Source of the DNA: Bacillus carboniphilus
GTDB taxonomy: Bacteria > Bacillota > Bacilli > Bacillales > JC228
Reading direction: 5' to 3'
NCBI RefSeq assembly: GCF_039522365.1
Contig: NZ_BAAADJ010000004.1
Span: 62,001 to 126,000 of the forward strand
Length of the DNA stretch: 64,000 nt
A program made the translations under genes and the position numbers. Positions 42,410 to 52,182 of this stretch are shown here, in pieces. The notes under the pieces were generated by a model. The model was not told where the DNA came from. It worked only from the letters and a program-made list of their open reading frames with translations, and ran no database searches. Position 1 is the first letter of the stretch. Each line of letters begins with the position of its first letter.

Positions 42410-44071
42410 CTAATCCATCATCGGAATCCGTACACCTTTTTCCTTCGCCGTCTTCTTCGCCAGGTCATAACCCGCATCCACATGACGTACGATTCCCATA
42501 CCAGGGTCAGTCGTCAACACTCGTTCGAGTCGTGCCTCGGCTTCCTTCGTACCATCAGCCACAATGACCATACCGGCATGCAAGGAGTATCCCATTCCTA
42601 CTCCACCACCATGGTGAACGGAAACCCAGCTTGCTCCTCCAACTGCATTCACCAACGCATTTAGAATCGGCCAATCGGCAACCGCATCACTTCCGTCTTT
42701 CATCCCTTCTGTCTCCCGGTTTGGTGAAGCCACAGAACCAGAATCTAAGTGGTCACGTCCAATGACGATTGGAGCACTTAACTCTCCACTCGCTACCATA
42801 TCGTTAATGATTTTTCCGAAGCGAGCACGCTCACCATACCCTAACCAGCAAATGCGGGAAGGAAGGCCTTGGAATTGAATTTTTTCCTGCGCCATCTTAA
42901 TCCAGTTGCATAAATGCTTGTTATCACTAAACTCTCGTAAAATAACCTCGTCTGTTTTATAAATATCCTCTGGGTCTCCGGATAATGCCACCCATCTGAA
43001 AGGTCCTTTTCCTTCACAAAATTGAGGACGAATATAAGCAGGGACAAATCCAGGGAAATCAAAGGCATTTTCAACCCCTTCATCCTTTGCAACCTGTCGA
43101 ATATTATTTCCGTAGTCAAAAGTAACTGAGCCATTTCTTTGCATCTCTAACATCGAACGGACATGATCAGCAATACTCTTTTTAGAACGCTTCACATACT
43201 CAGTTGGATCCACATCACGAAGCTCTGCTGCTTCCTCTAAGCTCATTCCTGCTGGCACGTAGCCATTCAATGGATCATGTGAGGATGTTTGATCTGTTAA
43301 CACATCTGGAATGAACCCTCTTTTAATCATTTCAGGTAAAAGTTCAGCTGCATTTCCAAGTAGCCCAATGGATAAAGCACGGCCTTCTCGTTTTGCTTCC
43401 AATGCTGTGTTAATCGCATCGTTTAAGTTATCTACCTTCACATCTAAGTATTTCGTATCTAAACGCTTTTGAATGCGTGTTGGATCAATCTCAATACAGA
43501 TGCTCACACCACCATTTAACGTAACGGCTAGTGGCTGAGCTCCTCCCATTCCTCCTAGACCCGCTGTCAAAGTAATGGTTCCTTTCAAACTCCCTCCAAA
43601 ATGTTGACGTGCACACTCTGCAAATGTCTCATACGTACCTTGTACAATCCCTTGGCTCCCAATGTAAATCCAACTTCCTGCCGTCATTTGGCCGTACATC
43701 ATCAAGCCTTTTTTATCGAGCTCATGGAAATGATCCCAGTTTGCCCAAGCTGGTACTAGATTTGAATTCGCAATAAGCACTCTTGGAGCATCGCTATGCG
43801 TTTTAAAAACAGCAACTGGCTTACCTGATTGGACGAGTAATGTTTCATCAGACTCTAGCTCATGCAACGTTTTCACAATGGCGTCATAGGATTCCCAATT
43901 CCGTGCTGCTTTTCCAATCCCACCATATACCACTAAATCCTCTGGTCTTTCCGCGACCTCTGTATCTAAATTGTTCATCAACATCCTTAAGGCAGCTTCC
44001 TGGACCCACCCTTTAGCATGTAGTTCTGTACCTCTATAATTTTTAATTACTCTTTTATCTGTTTGATTCAT
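42410..44071 (-). CDS. hutU: urocanate hydratase HutU
   Basis: Converts urocanate to imidazolonepropionate with tightly bound NAD, the second step of histidine degradation. Protein of 553 residues, normal for the family. [14 protein letters not shown] is the NAD-binding region, [14 protein letters not shown] carries the conserved cysteine, and [19 protein letters not shown] the C-terminal motif. The ATG at 44071 is preferred over 44077 because GAGGTGA would abut the latter. A candidate cre site lies about 120 bp upstream. The usual preceding gene hutH and the antiterminator hutP are not in this window. Confidence 0.95.
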   Translation of the reverse strand: MNQTDKRVIKNYRGTELHAKGWVQEAALRMLMNNLDTEVAERPEDLVVYGGIGKAARNWESYDAIVKTLHELESDETLLVQSGKPVAVFKTHSDAPRVLIANSNLVPAWANWDHFHELDKKGLMMYGQMTAGSWIYIGSQGIVQGTYETFAECARQHFGGSLKGTITLTAGLGGMGGAQPLAVTLNGGVSICIEIDPTRIQKRLDTKYLDVKVDNLNDAINTALEAKREGRALSIGLLGNAAELLPEMIKRGFIPDVLTDQTSSHDPLNGYVPAGMSLEEAAELRDVDPTEYVKRSKKSIADHVRSMLEMQRNGSVTFDYGNNIRQVAKDEGVENAFDFPGFVPAYIRPQFCEGKGPFRWVALSGDPEDIYKTDEVILREFSDNKHLCNWIKMAQEKIQFQGLPSRICWLGYGERARFGKIINDMVASGELSAPIVIGRDHLDSGSVASPNRETEGMKDGSDAVADWPILNALVNAVGGASWVSVHHGGGVGMGYSLHAGMVIVADGTKEAEARLERVLTTDPGMGIVRHVDAGYDLAKKTAKEKGVRIPMMD

Positions 44072-44188
44072 TCCCATTCACCTCGTCCTTAAATATTCTG
44101 ACAATTCAATTGTACTCCCCATCAAGTTGCAGAAATAGGTGAATTCTTTATGAATACATGCACATTTTCACTCTAGTAATCTAGTAAA

Positions 44189-44202
44189 ATAAAGCGCTTT
44201 CA
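44189..44202 (-). promoter_or_regulatory. candidate cre site upstream of hutU
   Basis: TGAAAGCGCTTTAT on the minus strand matches the cre consensus at 12 of 14 positions with a perfect GAAAGCGCTTT core. Hut operons in Bacilli are known targets of CcpA. Confidence 0.5.
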
Positions 44203-44234
44203 TTTCTACCTATAAAAATTTTCGATTTCTATAT

Positions 44235-45713
44235 TTATTTATGGTCTCTGAAGGTACGTGGAGACACACCAACCGTTTCTTTAAACATTCGACTAAAATA
44301 ATTGGCGTTAGAGTAACCCGTCTCGGAAGCTATTTCCTGTATGGATTTAGTAGAGTCTAATAAAAGCTGTTGTGCTTCTTTTATTCGGATTTGGGTTAAC
44401 AGCTGGCGAAACGTTTCACCTTTTTTCACGGACAAAAGTGAGCTTAAATACGATGGACTGCGATCAACATATTTAGCAACTTTTTCTAAAGTTAAGTCCG
44501 AATCGGTAAAATGTTGTTCCATATATTGAATCGCCTTTTCGGTTACATCTACTATTTTTTCCTCTCGATGAACGGCAGCTCGATCTAGCACTTCTTTTAG
44601 AAATAAAAGGACATCCTGCACAATTCGATACAGGACCGATGTATATAAAATGGAATCGAAAACGCGGTGATAATGAATCTCCAATTCTCCCTGGTCAAGA
44701 AGGTAAGATTTCATAAAACGGCGAACCTGTGCAAGGATACTCGTTATTCTCGTGCGTAATAGGGCTGGTTCTGGATATGGATACGTATAGCTTAAAAACT
44801 CCCGGTGCATCCAACTTTTCAATTCATGTAAGTCACCGCTGTTCAGCATTTCAATCCAATCTCTCTGTTCTTCAGGGGTCAGAAATGGATCAATCTCCCT
44901 CCAACGAATTTCCTCCTCCATGATGGTAATTTGCCGATACCCTTTAAAAAAGTGGATTTGCAGGGCTTGTTTAGCTTGAAGATAAGACTGGTGAAGAGTT
45001 TGTGACCGTTCGGGTAAATAGAATACACCCGCAATCGGATCTAGATTTTGCTCCTCCCATTGCTTTAAAAGAAGATTACCAAGCTGTTTTAAGTAGGGTT
45101 TATTTTCAAAAGACACATCAAACACACATGCGACCATATCACTTAATGGAAAGATGGCTGGCTGAAATTGAAAAGAATACTCTTCTATAAAATGGCGTAA
45201 AGTTTGCAGTTCATTCGGATCCTCTGGTTGGAGTAACAGAATTCCGTACGGAGTATTCCCCTCTACTTCTCCCTCCACAAACAGAGACCGATAGGATAAT
45301 AGTGACTGATTTGGAGACAAATAAGAAAGCTCCTTTGCACCATCCCTCACATTTTTATAGCAATATTGTAAAACTCTCCTAATTTCATCCGGTAAAATCG
45401 GCTTCAACCAAAATGAGTAGGCATGAAGCTGAATGGCTTGCATAGCTCGATCAAAAGTAGCTTCTGCTGTCATAACCACTACGTGTTGCGCATACTTGTT
45501 CAGAGCATACTGAAGGTCATTCCAACTCTCAGAGCGAACCATGTCCAACTCCAAACAAACCACGTCCGGCATTTCTTTTTCTAAAAGGCTGATCGTTTCC
45601 TTTATGTTTCCTGCAAGGAGAATGGATACGTACGGGATGGAGTAAGAGGAAACGAGCCATTTAATCCCAACTCTTTCATTTTCATCGCGATCTGCGATTA
45701 ACAGCTTTACCAT
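44235..45713 (-). CDS. AraC-type response regulator with a degenerate receiver
   Basis: Protein of 492 residues. Receiver-like domain (1-120), a middle region without recognised domain, and an AraC DNA-binding domain (about 390-492; VEKVAKYVDRSPSYLSSLL and IQEIASETGYSNANYFSRMFKE). In the receiver the phospho-acceptor position appears to be Glu55 (PDVVCLELDM aligned with the usual PD-x-V-x-L-D), while Thr (MTAEA) and Lys (WLKP) are kept. This may mimic the phosphorylated state. No histidine kinase is adjacent. Upstream of hutU on the same strand; it may control hut or act elsewhere. ATG at 45713 after AAAAGGAGGGG. Confidence 0.83.
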   Translation of the reverse strand: MVKLLIADRDENERVGIKWLVSSYSIPYVSILLAGNIKETISLLEKEMPDVVCLELDMVRSESWNDLQYALNKYAQHVVVMTAEATFDRAMQAIQLHAYSFWLKPILPDEIRRVLQYCYKNVRDGAKELSYLSPNQSLLSYRSLFVEGEVEGNTPYGILLLQPEDPNELQTLRHFIEEYSFQFQPAIFPLSDMVACVFDVSFENKPYLKQLGNLLLKQWEEQNLDPIAGVFYLPERSQTLHQSYLQAKQALQIHFFKGYRQITIMEEEIRWREIDPFLTPEEQRDWIEMLNSGDLHELKSWMHREFLSYTYPYPEPALLRTRITSILAQVRRFMKSYLLDQGELEIHYHRVFDSILYTSVLYRIVQDVLLFLKEVLDRAAVHREEKIVDVTEKAIQYMEQHFTDSDLTLEKVAKYVDRSPSYLSSLLSVKKGETFRQLLTQIRIKEAQQLLLDSTKSIQEIASETGYSNANYFSRMFKETVGVSPRTFRDHK

Positions 45714-45821
45714 TAACACCCCTCCTTTTAAAAACTAGCATTTTCTTATGTATTCTTCCTTTTCTTTGGGAGTCCTGCATGTTTCCGTAGATACTTTAAA
45801 TTTACAAGGATAAGAAAAAGA

Positions 45822-45843
45822 GCAGTGAACTGTCTCACTGCAC
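45822..45843 (-). terminator. terminator of the glycosyltransferase gene
   Basis: GCAGTGA and TCACTGC pair around a 6-base loop and are followed on the minus strand by TCTTTTTC. Confidence 0.75.
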
Positions 45844-45846
45844 TCC

Positions 45847-46671
45847 TCAAGTCTCTCTATATTTTACGGGAAGTCCATCCCATACCACCTGGGATTCACT
45901 CCTTTTCCTTTTAACAAACGGGCTTTCCATCATGGTCCAAAAGTTTTCTTGGGGGAGTACTCCTAGCTGATGTTTTTCACTTAGTTTTTGTAAGTAAGAG
46001 CCTCTTCTTTCGTTTAATTGGGAGGATAATTGACCACTATCACTCGTGAACGCATAAATAGCGCTAGCCACAGGTCTCTTTTTCACCTTCACTCCACTTT
46101 CCATTACTCGTAAAATAAAATCCCAATCCCAGTAATTGTGGAGCTTTTCATCGAAGTTACCAATCAGCTCATGTATTAGTTTTTTATAGACAGAGCCGGA
46201 TGACACATATGTATTAAACTTTCGAATCAACTCTTCATCAAACTCGTATGAAAATAGGGTTCTTGAAGTCGCATATCGAAGGTTATTTTTCTCTTTAAAT
46301 TCCACCATCTCTACATCAGTAAAAACAAAATCTGTGTCGGCTAGTTCCTTGACCATGTTCTCTAGATGGTCTGGCACGATAAAATCGTCGTCATCACAAA
46401 GCATAATAAGCTCACCATTTGCATGAGTGAGCCCTTCATTTCGGCAACCGACGTGATGGAGCTTTTGATGAGGGGTGGTTATGTTGATTTTCAACTCTGG
46501 ATAGAGCTCTGTCACATAATCGACCGACTCACCCTGGTCATTCACGATAATCACTTCGAAATCTTGAAAAGTCTGTCTAGAAAGTGATTCGACTAACTCA
46601 CAAAGAGGTCCTTTTCGATTAAAGGTAGGGATAATAACGGAAACAAGCGGTTCTTTTATTGTAATCTCCAT
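45847..46671 (-). CDS. family 2 glycosyltransferase
   Basis: GT-A fold glycosyltransferase of 274 residues. VSVIIPTFNRKGPLCELVESL opens the nucleotide-sugar-binding domain, FEVIIVNDQG follows, and MLCDDDDFIVPDHLE carries the metal-binding Asp cluster. NYWDWDFILRVMESG holds the likely catalytic acidic residue. No membrane span; donor and acceptor unknown. Starts 8 bp after the small membrane protein gene upstream with only a weak ribosome binding site, so translation is probably coupled. Confidence 0.85.
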   Translation of the reverse strand: MEITIKEPLVSVIIPTFNRKGPLCELVESLSRQTFQDFEVIIVNDQGESVDYVTELYPELKINITTPHQKLHHVGCRNEGLTHANGELIMLCDDDDFIVPDHLENMVKELADTDFVFTDVEMVEFKEKNNLRYATSRTLFSYEFDEELIRKFNTYVSSGSVYKKLIHELIGNFDEKLHNYWDWDFILRVMESGVKVKKRPVASAIYAFTSDSGQLSSQLNERRGSYLQKLSEKHQLGVLPQENFWTMMESPFVKRKRSESQVVWDGLPVKYRET

Positions 46672-46678
46672 TTTTATT

Positions 46679-46894
46679 TTAGCCTTTACTAGCCGTACTT
46701 TTTTTATTGTGCGTTAACTTGTCAAAAACTCTCCATAGTAAAATAGAAAGATATGAAAATTGCAGGACTAAGAAGGTTCCAATGACAGCGATGTAATCAG
46801 TAGTACCATCTTGGTTTTTAAACATCGCCAGTATAATTAAGAAAATAAGGCCACCAGTTATCGCATGAGCTAGAAAAAGGATATAATTCTTCAT
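46679..46894 (-). CDS. 71-residue membrane protein
   Basis: Two hydrophobic spans (about 4-24 and 33-55) with a basic tail (KLTHNKKSTASKG). Good GTGGGAGTGGG ribosome binding site. No family recognised; transcribed with the glycosyltransferase. Confidence 0.7.
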   Translation of the reverse strand: MKNYILFLAHAITGGLIFLIILAMFKNQDGTTDYIAVIGTFLVLQFSYLSILLWRVFDKLTHNKKSTASKG

Positions 46895-46917
46895 TCAACC
46901 CACTCCCACTTTTTATA

Positions 46918-47067
46918 CTAGAAGTCTTTCTTTTTCTTCTTTAGATTTTTTTCAATGTTTTCTGCAACAAAGCCGAGTCCAAGTCCGATGAGCGTTCCTG
47001 CTCCTGTTTGATCAAATAACATACCAATCCCAATACCTAATAATAAAAATCCGGGAATAAACAAAAT
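46918..47067 (-). CDS. 49-residue glycine-rich membrane protein
   Basis: Reads FIPGFLLLGIGIGMLFDQ, then GAGTLIGLGLGFVAENIE and a Lys-rich end. Two short hydrophobic stretches with glycine-zipper spacing and a basic tail. The TTG at 47067 lies 7 bp after GAGAGG. It resembles small hydrophobic proteins common in Bacilli, but I cannot name a family. Confidence 0.6.
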   Translation of the reverse strand: MLFIPGFLLLGIGIGMLFDQTGAGTLIGLGLGFVAENIEKNLKKKKKDF

Positions 47068-47130
47068 AATACCTCTCCTTCCATATATAGTAATTATACG
47101 ATATGGAAGGATGATTGTTTCATCAAAATT

Positions 47131-47166
47131 AAAAAAGATAGCATTCCATATTCCGGAACACTATCC
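47131..47166 (-). terminator. terminator overlapping the stop of the NTF2-like gene
   Basis: GGATAGTGTTCC and GGAATGCTATC pair with one mismatch, followed by a T-run on the minus strand. Confidence 0.8.
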
Positions 47167-47625
47167 CTCAAAGTCATAATTCCACAGTACCCGCCACGCA
47201 CCATCTTCTTTAACTGCATAAGCTTTTTGATGCATTTCGAATATGCCGAATTGGCTTTCGAATGTAAGGGTGACATCTACTTCGTGGACGTCTTCAAAGA
47301 CGGGGCCACCATTGAAAAAGGTCCAGCGGTTTATTTTATTGGTATCTCCTACTTTTACATCAAACGTACTCACAGCCATATGCCCTAGAAAGACATGATT
47401 TTTCGTTTGGATATAGTCACTTTTATCGAAGCGTTTCTTCATTTCAGAGTGGAAGAGCTCCCACGCGTTGCCGAAGTCTCCATTTTGCTCGTAGCGGTAA
47501 AATTGCTCCACTACCTCTTTAGGGCTGTTTGCCCCGAATGTAGTAACGGTACAATAGCCTAATGTTAACACGGCACCCAACAGTATAAGAATCAAAGGTC
47601 CTGGTGTCTTTCTTCGTCTGCGCAT
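47161..47625 (-). CDS. membrane-anchored NTF2-like protein of unknown function
   Basis: Protein of 154 residues. A very basic start (MRRRRKTPG) and one membrane span (about 10-30) precede an extracytoplasmic domain: SPKEVVEQFYRYEQNGDFGNAWELFHSE and the late WRVLWNYDFEG are typical of NTF2/DUF4878-like folds. ATG at 47625 after AAGGAGAA. Single gene; function unknown. Confidence 0.72.
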   Translation of the reverse strand: MRRRRKTPGPLILILLGAVLTLGYCTVTTFGANSPKEVVEQFYRYEQNGDFGNAWELFHSEMKKRFDKSDYIQTKNHVFLGHMAVSTFDVKVGDTNKINRWTFFNGGPVFEDVHEVDVTLTFESQFGIFEMHQKAYAVKEDGAWRVLWNYDFEG

Positions 47626-47702
47626 ACAATTCTCCTTAATATTGGGGTTAGAGCCTGGTCGGCTCGTTTCATGTATATGAAGAAACAAGGCAGAATATGT
47701 GG

Positions 47703-47729
47703 AAAAGGCCCCCTAACGGATAGGAGGCC
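47703..47729 (-). terminator. terminator of the NSAR/amidohydrolase operon
   Basis: GGCCTCCTA and TAGGGGGCC pair with one mismatch around a 5-base loop; CTTTTCC follows on the minus strand. Confidence 0.65.
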
Positions 47730-47736
47730 AATTAAA

Positions 47737-48852
47737 TCACGGAGTATACACTTTTCGATCTATCGTGAACCTCTCTAGAGCCTCACGATTGATTTCATAT
47801 CCAATTCCCGGAGAATCTGGCACTTGAATGGTACCATTTTGAACCACTACTTCAGGCTGAATAATGTCCTGCTCCCAGTAATGAGAGGAACCAGCCGTAT
47901 CTCCTGGTAAAATAAACTGATCCAACGAAGTTAGAGCAATATTGTGAGCTCGGCCTACGCCAGCCTCCAACATTCCCCCACACCAGATTGGAACATCATG
48001 CGTTACACAATAATCATGAATTTTCTTAGATTCCGTTAGGCCACCCACACGTCCAATTTTCACATTGATAATCCGACAGCTTCCTAACTCGATAGCTTTT
48101 CTCGCGTCATCGGATGAATGAATGCTTTCATCCAAACAGATGGGGGTCTTAAGTTGCTTCTGAAGGATAGCATGATCCACGATGTCGTCGTGTGCTAAAG
48201 GTTGCTCAATCATTAGCAGGTTGAAATCATCCAGTTTCTTTAGATGCTCGATATCCTGTAATGTGTATGCTGAGTTCGCATCTGCCATAAGTGGTAAGTC
48301 AGGAAAATGGCTTCTCACTTCTCTTAGAACCTCTAGGTCGCTGCCTGGCTTTATCTTTAACTTAACCCGTTTGTAGCCTTGTTGCACCTTCTCTTCTATT
48401 ATGTGTAACAAATCAGGAATGGAAGCTTGAATTCCAATAGCAATGCCGACATCAATTTCAGTTTTAGTTCCACCTAAAGCTTTTGAAAGGGAGAGGTTTT
48501 CCCGCTTGGCAAACAGGTCCCAGACGGCTCCTTCTATTGCCGCTTTCGCCATGTTATTCCGACGAATCACAGAGAAGATTTGGGTTACTTCATCCGGATG
48601 GTTGATTGGCTGTTGGAATAATAGTGGGATTAAAAAGTCCCGCATGATGTGTTCATTCGTTTGAACCGTTTCCTCAGTGTACCACGGACTAATGAAGGCA
48701 ACTGATTCGCCAAATCCTCTATTTCCTTCCCCGTCCTCCATTTCAATAATGAAAAACTCCTTATCCTGCAAAGTACCGAAGCTCGTGGCGAATGGATTTT
48801 TCAGTCTCATCCGGAGCTTATGTAACGTTATTTTTTTTATAGGTATGCTCAT
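47737..48852 (-). CDS. N-succinylamino acid racemase / o-succinylbenzoate synthase family enzyme
   Basis: Enolase-superfamily enzyme of 371 residues. [11 protein letters not shown] has the catalytic Kx[18 protein letters not shown] and ICLDESIHS provide the three metal ligands (Asp, Glu, Asp/Glu), and [15 protein letters not shown] [11 protein letters not shown] the second lysine. MenC (menaquinone synthesis) and NSAR share this fold and often both activities. The partner gene is an M20 amidohydrolase and no men genes are nearby, so N-acylamino acid racemisation, for salvage of D-amino acids, is favoured. AGGAGG ribosome binding site. Confidence 0.85.
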   Translation of the reverse strand: MSIPIKKITLHKLRMRLKNPFATSFGTLQDKEFFIIEMEDGEGNRGFGESVAFISPWYTEETVQTNEHIMRDFLIPLLFQQPINHPDEVTQIFSVIRRNNMAKAAIEGAVWDLFAKRENLSLSKALGGTKTEIDVGIAIGIQASIPDLLHIIEEKVQQGYKRVKLKIKPGSDLEVLREVRSHFPDLPLMADANSAYTLQDIEHLKKLDDFNLLMIEQPLAHDDIVDHAILQKQLKTPICLDESIHSSDDARKAIELGSCRIINVKIGRVGGLTESKKIHDYCVTHDVPIWCGGMLEAGVGRAHNIALTSLDQFILPGDTAGSSHYWEQDIIQPEVVVQNGTIQVPDSPGIGYEINREALERFTIDRKVYTP

Positions 48853-48868
48853 GGGGAGAACCTCCTAC

Positions 48869-49981
48869 CTATTTACTACTGTTTAGCGTGTCCAGAATGA
48901 CTTTTGTTAATATTTCGGTTCCTGTCTTTAGTGCTTCATGATTAAACGTCATTAAAGGATGGTGCAGTCCAGGTTCTAGATCACAGCCTAAACCAAGCAT
49001 CGTTGCTTTTAGGTTTGGGCGTTTAATCGTGTAAAAATGAAAATCATCTCCACCTGTAGTGACAAGTGGATCTTTTGTGTTCTCTTCACCTAATATAGAA
49101 GTAATGGCACGCTGCATATGCTGGGTGGCATCATCATTTGAAACTGCGGCAGCTACGTTAGCTTTAACCTCTAGTTGAATGGAAACTCCATGATGATTTT
49201 CAAGCAGCTTTACCCCCGCTTCAATTTTTTCCATCATCGCCTCCATTACGTCATTGGACTGGGAACGCAGGTCTAAGCTAAATGTAGCAGAGCCAGGAAT
49301 GATGTTTGAACTCTCTCCACCTGCTTGAAAAGCTGTCATCTTAGCGGAGTGTGGAACCATTGGGTCCATGTGCATGCCTTGAATCATTTTGACAAGGTCA
49401 GCCCCTACTTCGATGGCATTGGCACCAAGGTGTGGTCTTGCTCCATGGCAATCATCGCCTGTTATTTTTCCTTGAACAAATCGTGCAGCCCCATGATGGA
49501 TGGCTGGAGCAGCTGTTCCATTTGGTATTTCTTGAATCGGGCGGAGATGAACCCCGTAGAGATAATCGACATCATCGACGACCCCTTTATCAACTAATGT
49601 TAAAGCTCCTGTCCCTTTTTCTTCGGCAGGTTGAAAAATGAAGCGAACGGTTCCTTGAATAGGTTTGTCTTTCAATGCATACATCACACCTAACACCATG
49701 GCCATGTGCGCATCATGACCACAGGAGTGATTGGCGCGAAACTCCCCGTCAACCTCCTGCCAGAGTGCATCGATATCAGCCCTTACAGCGACGACTGGCA
49801 ATCCCTGTCCTAGCTCCCCAATCACTCCGGTACAGTCATCAAACGTTTGGACTCGGCATCCATTTTCTCTTAAAATCGCTGCGATATACTCAGTGGTTTG
49901 GAATTCTTTCCAACTCACCTCTGGATGGGCGTGTAAATGGTTAAAGATTTCTTGGATTTTCTGTTTAATGGATTCGTTCAC
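48869..49981 (-). CDS. M20-family amidohydrolase (N-acyl-amino acid deacylase type)
   Basis: Zinc peptidase-like amidohydrolase of 370 residues. Metal and catalytic residues are seen in CGHDAHMAMVLG, QPAEEKGTGA and the late LHHPLMTFNHE; the dimerisation/lid domain is about 175-290. Start is uncertain: the ATG at 50029 has no ribosome binding site, whereas a GTG at 49981 follows AAAGGTAGG. It precedes the NSAR gene by 16 bp; together they could racemise and deacylate N-acylated amino acids. A perfect 20-bp palindrome lies 70 bp upstream and may be the operator. Confidence 0.87.
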   Translation of the reverse strand: MNESIKQKIQEIFNHLHAHPEVSWKEFQTTEYIAAILRENGCRVQTFDDCTGVIGELGQGLPVVAVRADIDALWQEVDGEFRANHSCGHDAHMAMVLGVMYALKDKPIQGTVRFIFQPAEEKGTGALTLVDKGVVDDVDYLYGVHLRPIQEIPNGTAAPAIHHGAARFVQGKITGDDCHGARPHLGANAIEVGADLVKMIQGMHMDPMVPHSAKMTAFQAGGESSNIIPGSATFSLDLRSQSNDVMEAMMEKIEAGVKLLENHHGVSIQLEVKANVAAAVSNDDATQHMQRAITSILGEENTKDPLVTTGGDDFHFYTIKRPNLKATMLGLGCDLEPGLHHPLMTFNHEALKTGTEILTKVILDTLNSSK

Positions 49982-50050
49982 GTCTACTAACCTACCTTTT
50001 TTGTAGTTTCCTTTAGTTGAGAATATCATAATGTTGGGACTTTTTCGGGT

Positions 50051-50070
50051 TTAAACAAACGTTTGTTTAA
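50051..50070. promoter_or_regulatory. 20-bp perfect palindrome, candidate operator
   Basis: TTAAACAAACGTTTGTTTAA is a perfect palindrome of the kind bound by TetR-family repressors. It lies 70 bp upstream of the amidohydrolase start, between that gene and the terminator of the exporter operon. No TetR gene is in the window. Confidence 0.6.
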
Positions 50071-50087
50071 TTTTTTTTTTGAAAAAT

Positions 50088-50118
50088 AAAAAGACCAAGC
50101 GCCGCAGCACTTGATCTT
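50088..50118 (-). terminator. terminator of the ABC-2 exporter operon
   Basis: AAGATCAAG and CTTGGTCTT pair with one G-U type mismatch around a 10-base loop; TTTATTTTT follows on the minus strand. Confidence 0.75.
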
Positions 50119-50863
50119 ATTTTTTTCCGTCATCCCACCTAAAGAAACGAGAAGCTAATAAAGTGGAAACTACACAAATCCCAAGTAAGATTCCAACATT
50201 AAACCCATTTTCCCAAATCGTTGAGTTGTTCCATGTCTCTCTTAATAAATCAATGACATAGTAGAGTGGTAGAACTTTACTTACATATTGGAGAACAGTC
50301 GGCATCATCTCTAATGGGAAGGTAGCCCCTGATAAAAACAACATTAGGTTTAAAAATAACGAACTAATCGCTGCAGCAGATTGTGTGTTTTTCGCTAGTG
50401 ACGTAATAAAAAGTGCGAATGGAAAAAATGCTGCGATACTAATTACTAGTGACAGTAGGACACTACCAGGATATCTTGGTAACTCTAGATCAAACACAAT
50501 CATCCCAAACCCAACAAGCAAAATAGCTGAAATGGCAAAGATGACGGTTCCCTGTACCGTGTGGGCACATAAGATTTTCCACGGTTGAAGTGGTGTTGCT
50601 TTGTAACGTCTAAGGATATCATTTTCTCTGTAATTCGCTAACACAGTTCCGAGCGTAAAAAATGAAGTGGTGACAATGTTAACCCCAATCCATGACGGGA
50701 CATACATTTGACTAAAGCTGTATGGACCCACCGATTGGTCTCCGAACATAGCCCCAAAAATCCAAATCATCAAAACTGGAAAGAGAAACGTCCAAAACAC
50801 AGAGACCTTATCCCGAAAGAACATTTTTGTTTCTAGTGTTGTCAACCTATATAGTGCGGTCAT
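50117..50863 (-). CDS. ABC-2 type exporter permease
   Basis: Membrane subunit of 248 residues with six hydrophobic spans. LETKMFFRDKVSVFWTFLFPVLMIWIFG is the typical start of ABC-2 permeases and GATFPLEMMPTVLQYVSKVLPLYYVIDLLRE the conserved late motif (PLEMMP). Its start overlaps the stop of the ATPase gene by 4 bp. Possible substrates are drugs, lipids or peptides; not resolved. Confidence 0.88.
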   Translation of the reverse strand: MTALYRLTTLETKMFFRDKVSVFWTFLFPVLMIWIFGAMFGDQSVGPYSFSQMYVPSWIGVNIVTTSFFTLGTVLANYRENDILRRYKATPLQPWKILCAHTVQGTVIFAISAILLVGFGMIVFDLELPRYPGSVLLSLVISIAAFFPFALFITSLAKNTQSAAAISSLFLNLMLFLSGATFPLEMMPTVLQYVSKVLPLYYVIDLLRETWNNSTIWENGFNVGILLGICVVSTLLASRFFRWDDGKK

Positions 50864-51771
50864 GCGGATTCTCCTTCCTTCAAGTAGTGAACAAATAGAT
50901 CGTCTAAGTTCCCTTTGGCAAAACTAAAGTCATGTATCGTGTAGTTCTTCTCTTCGCACAACTGGAAGAGTGCCAGTGAAGTAGATTGTAAAGTTTCTGA
51001 ATACAGCTTATAGTGCTCTTCTTCTTGTTCAACTCGAAGAACACCCGGTAACTGTGACAGTTGAAGTTCATTTACTTCTGAACAACTGAACTGAAGATAG
51101 CTGACTGCAAGTTGATCCAACAGCTGCTGAGGGCGGTTCAATGCTTTCACTTGCCCGCTATAAATCATGGCAACGCGGTCACATAGCTTTTCAGCTTCTT
51201 CCATATAGTGTGTCGTCACAACGATTGTACAGCCTTTATCTCGGAGTGAACGAATGATTCCCCACATTTCTCTTCTTGCGTGAGGGTCGAGGCCCATACT
51301 TGGTTCATCTAAAAACACAATATCTGGATGATGAAGCGTAGCCAGTGCTAACGTAACTCTTTGCTTCCATCCCCCCGACAAGTCTTCAAAACGTTCATTC
51401 ATTTTGGTTTCCAAGCCTAACATCTCTATGATTTCATTTTTACCTTCTGTGTTTTCGTAAAAGGCTGAGAACAAGTCAATGGCTTCTTTTACCTTCATTT
51501 TTCTCTGAATAGAGGTTGCTTGGAATTGAACACCGATTCTCTCATTCAGATTTTTTCGTTCTTTCTCCGGATCAAACCCTAAGACGGAAACATTCCCGTC
51601 ATCTCGTTTGCGAAGACCTTCCAATATTTCTATTGTCGTGGTTTTACCGGCTCCATTTGGACCGATAATCCCGAAAATTTCTCCCTTTTTTACTGTAAAA
51701 GAAATATCCTGTACAGCCTTCACATCTCCATAGGATTTTCGTAAATTCTCAACCACTATGACATCCCCCAT
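50860..51771 (-). CDS. ABC exporter ATP-binding protein
   Basis: ATPase of 303 residues. Walker A GPNGAGKT (about residue 38), signature LSGGWKQRVTLA, Walker B IVFLDEPSMGLDP and TTHYMEEAE are intact; the C-terminal ~80 residues form the regulatory extension common in ABC-2 drug and lipid exporters. ATG at 51771 after GAGGGGAG. Pairs with the permease downstream. Confidence 0.9.
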   Translation of the reverse strand: MGDVIVVENLRKSYGDVKAVQDISFTVKKGEIFGIIGPNGAGKTTTIEILEGLRKRDDGNVSVLGFDPEKERKNLNERIGVQFQATSIQRKMKVKEAIDLFSAFYENTEGKNEIIEMLGLETKMNERFEDLSGGWKQRVTLALATLHHPDIVFLDEPSMGLDPHARREMWGIIRSLRDKGCTIVVTTHYMEEAEKLCDRVAMIYSGQVKALNRPQQLLDQLAVSYLQFSCSEVNELQLSQLPGVLRVEQEEEHYKLYSETLQSTSLALFQLCEEKNYTIHDFSFAKGNLDDLFVHYLKEGESA

Positions 51772-51875
51772 AAAACTCCCCTCGTTTCTTTCCCATTTTT
51801 TCAAACTACCCCTATTATTGCATAAGACGGAGATGAGTTACTATATTTTTCCACAAAATCTCTGTATAGAAAATA

Positions 51876-51896
51876 CCCCTTTAGCTAACTAAAGAG
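51876..51896 (-). terminator. terminator of the YqhV gene
   Basis: CCTCTTTAG and CTAAAGGGG pair with one mismatch around a 3-base loop; a modest T-rich stretch follows. Confidence 0.5.
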
Positions 51897-51906
51897 GCTC
51901 TCATCA

Positions 51907-52182
51907 TTACTTACTATTCACACCATATAAAATACAGCCGACTCCACAAGCAATCCAAATTAGTTTGGAGATGGATACCTTATCGGCAATCCCCACCAAG
52001 CCTATGGTAACGCTGATAATCATTATAATGGGTCCGATTAACGCTAATGAACCATTGATTAAAAGAGCCTTTTCAATATCATTAAATTTTAGGATCAGTA
52101 AGGCTGCAAAAATTTCAATACTCCCAGAAATCACTCGTAAGAATGCCATTGCGATGATTGCTTTCTCTAGAAAAATAAACAT
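51907..52182 (-). CDS. yqhV: YqhV-family membrane protein (DUF2619)
   Basis: Small membrane protein of 91 residues with three hydrophobic spans. The pattern AFLRVISGSIEIFAALLILKFNDIEKALLIN and LIGPIIMIISVTIGL closely follows Bacillus subtilis YqhV as I recall it. In B. subtilis yqhV lies next to sporulation stage III genes; here it stands alone. The ATG at 52182 follows AGGAGGTCATC. Function unknown. Confidence 0.8.
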   Translation of the reverse strand: MFIFLEKAIIAMAFLRVISGSIEIFAALLILKFNDIEKALLINGSLALIGPIIMIISVTIGLVGIADKVSISKLIWIACGVGCILYGVNSK

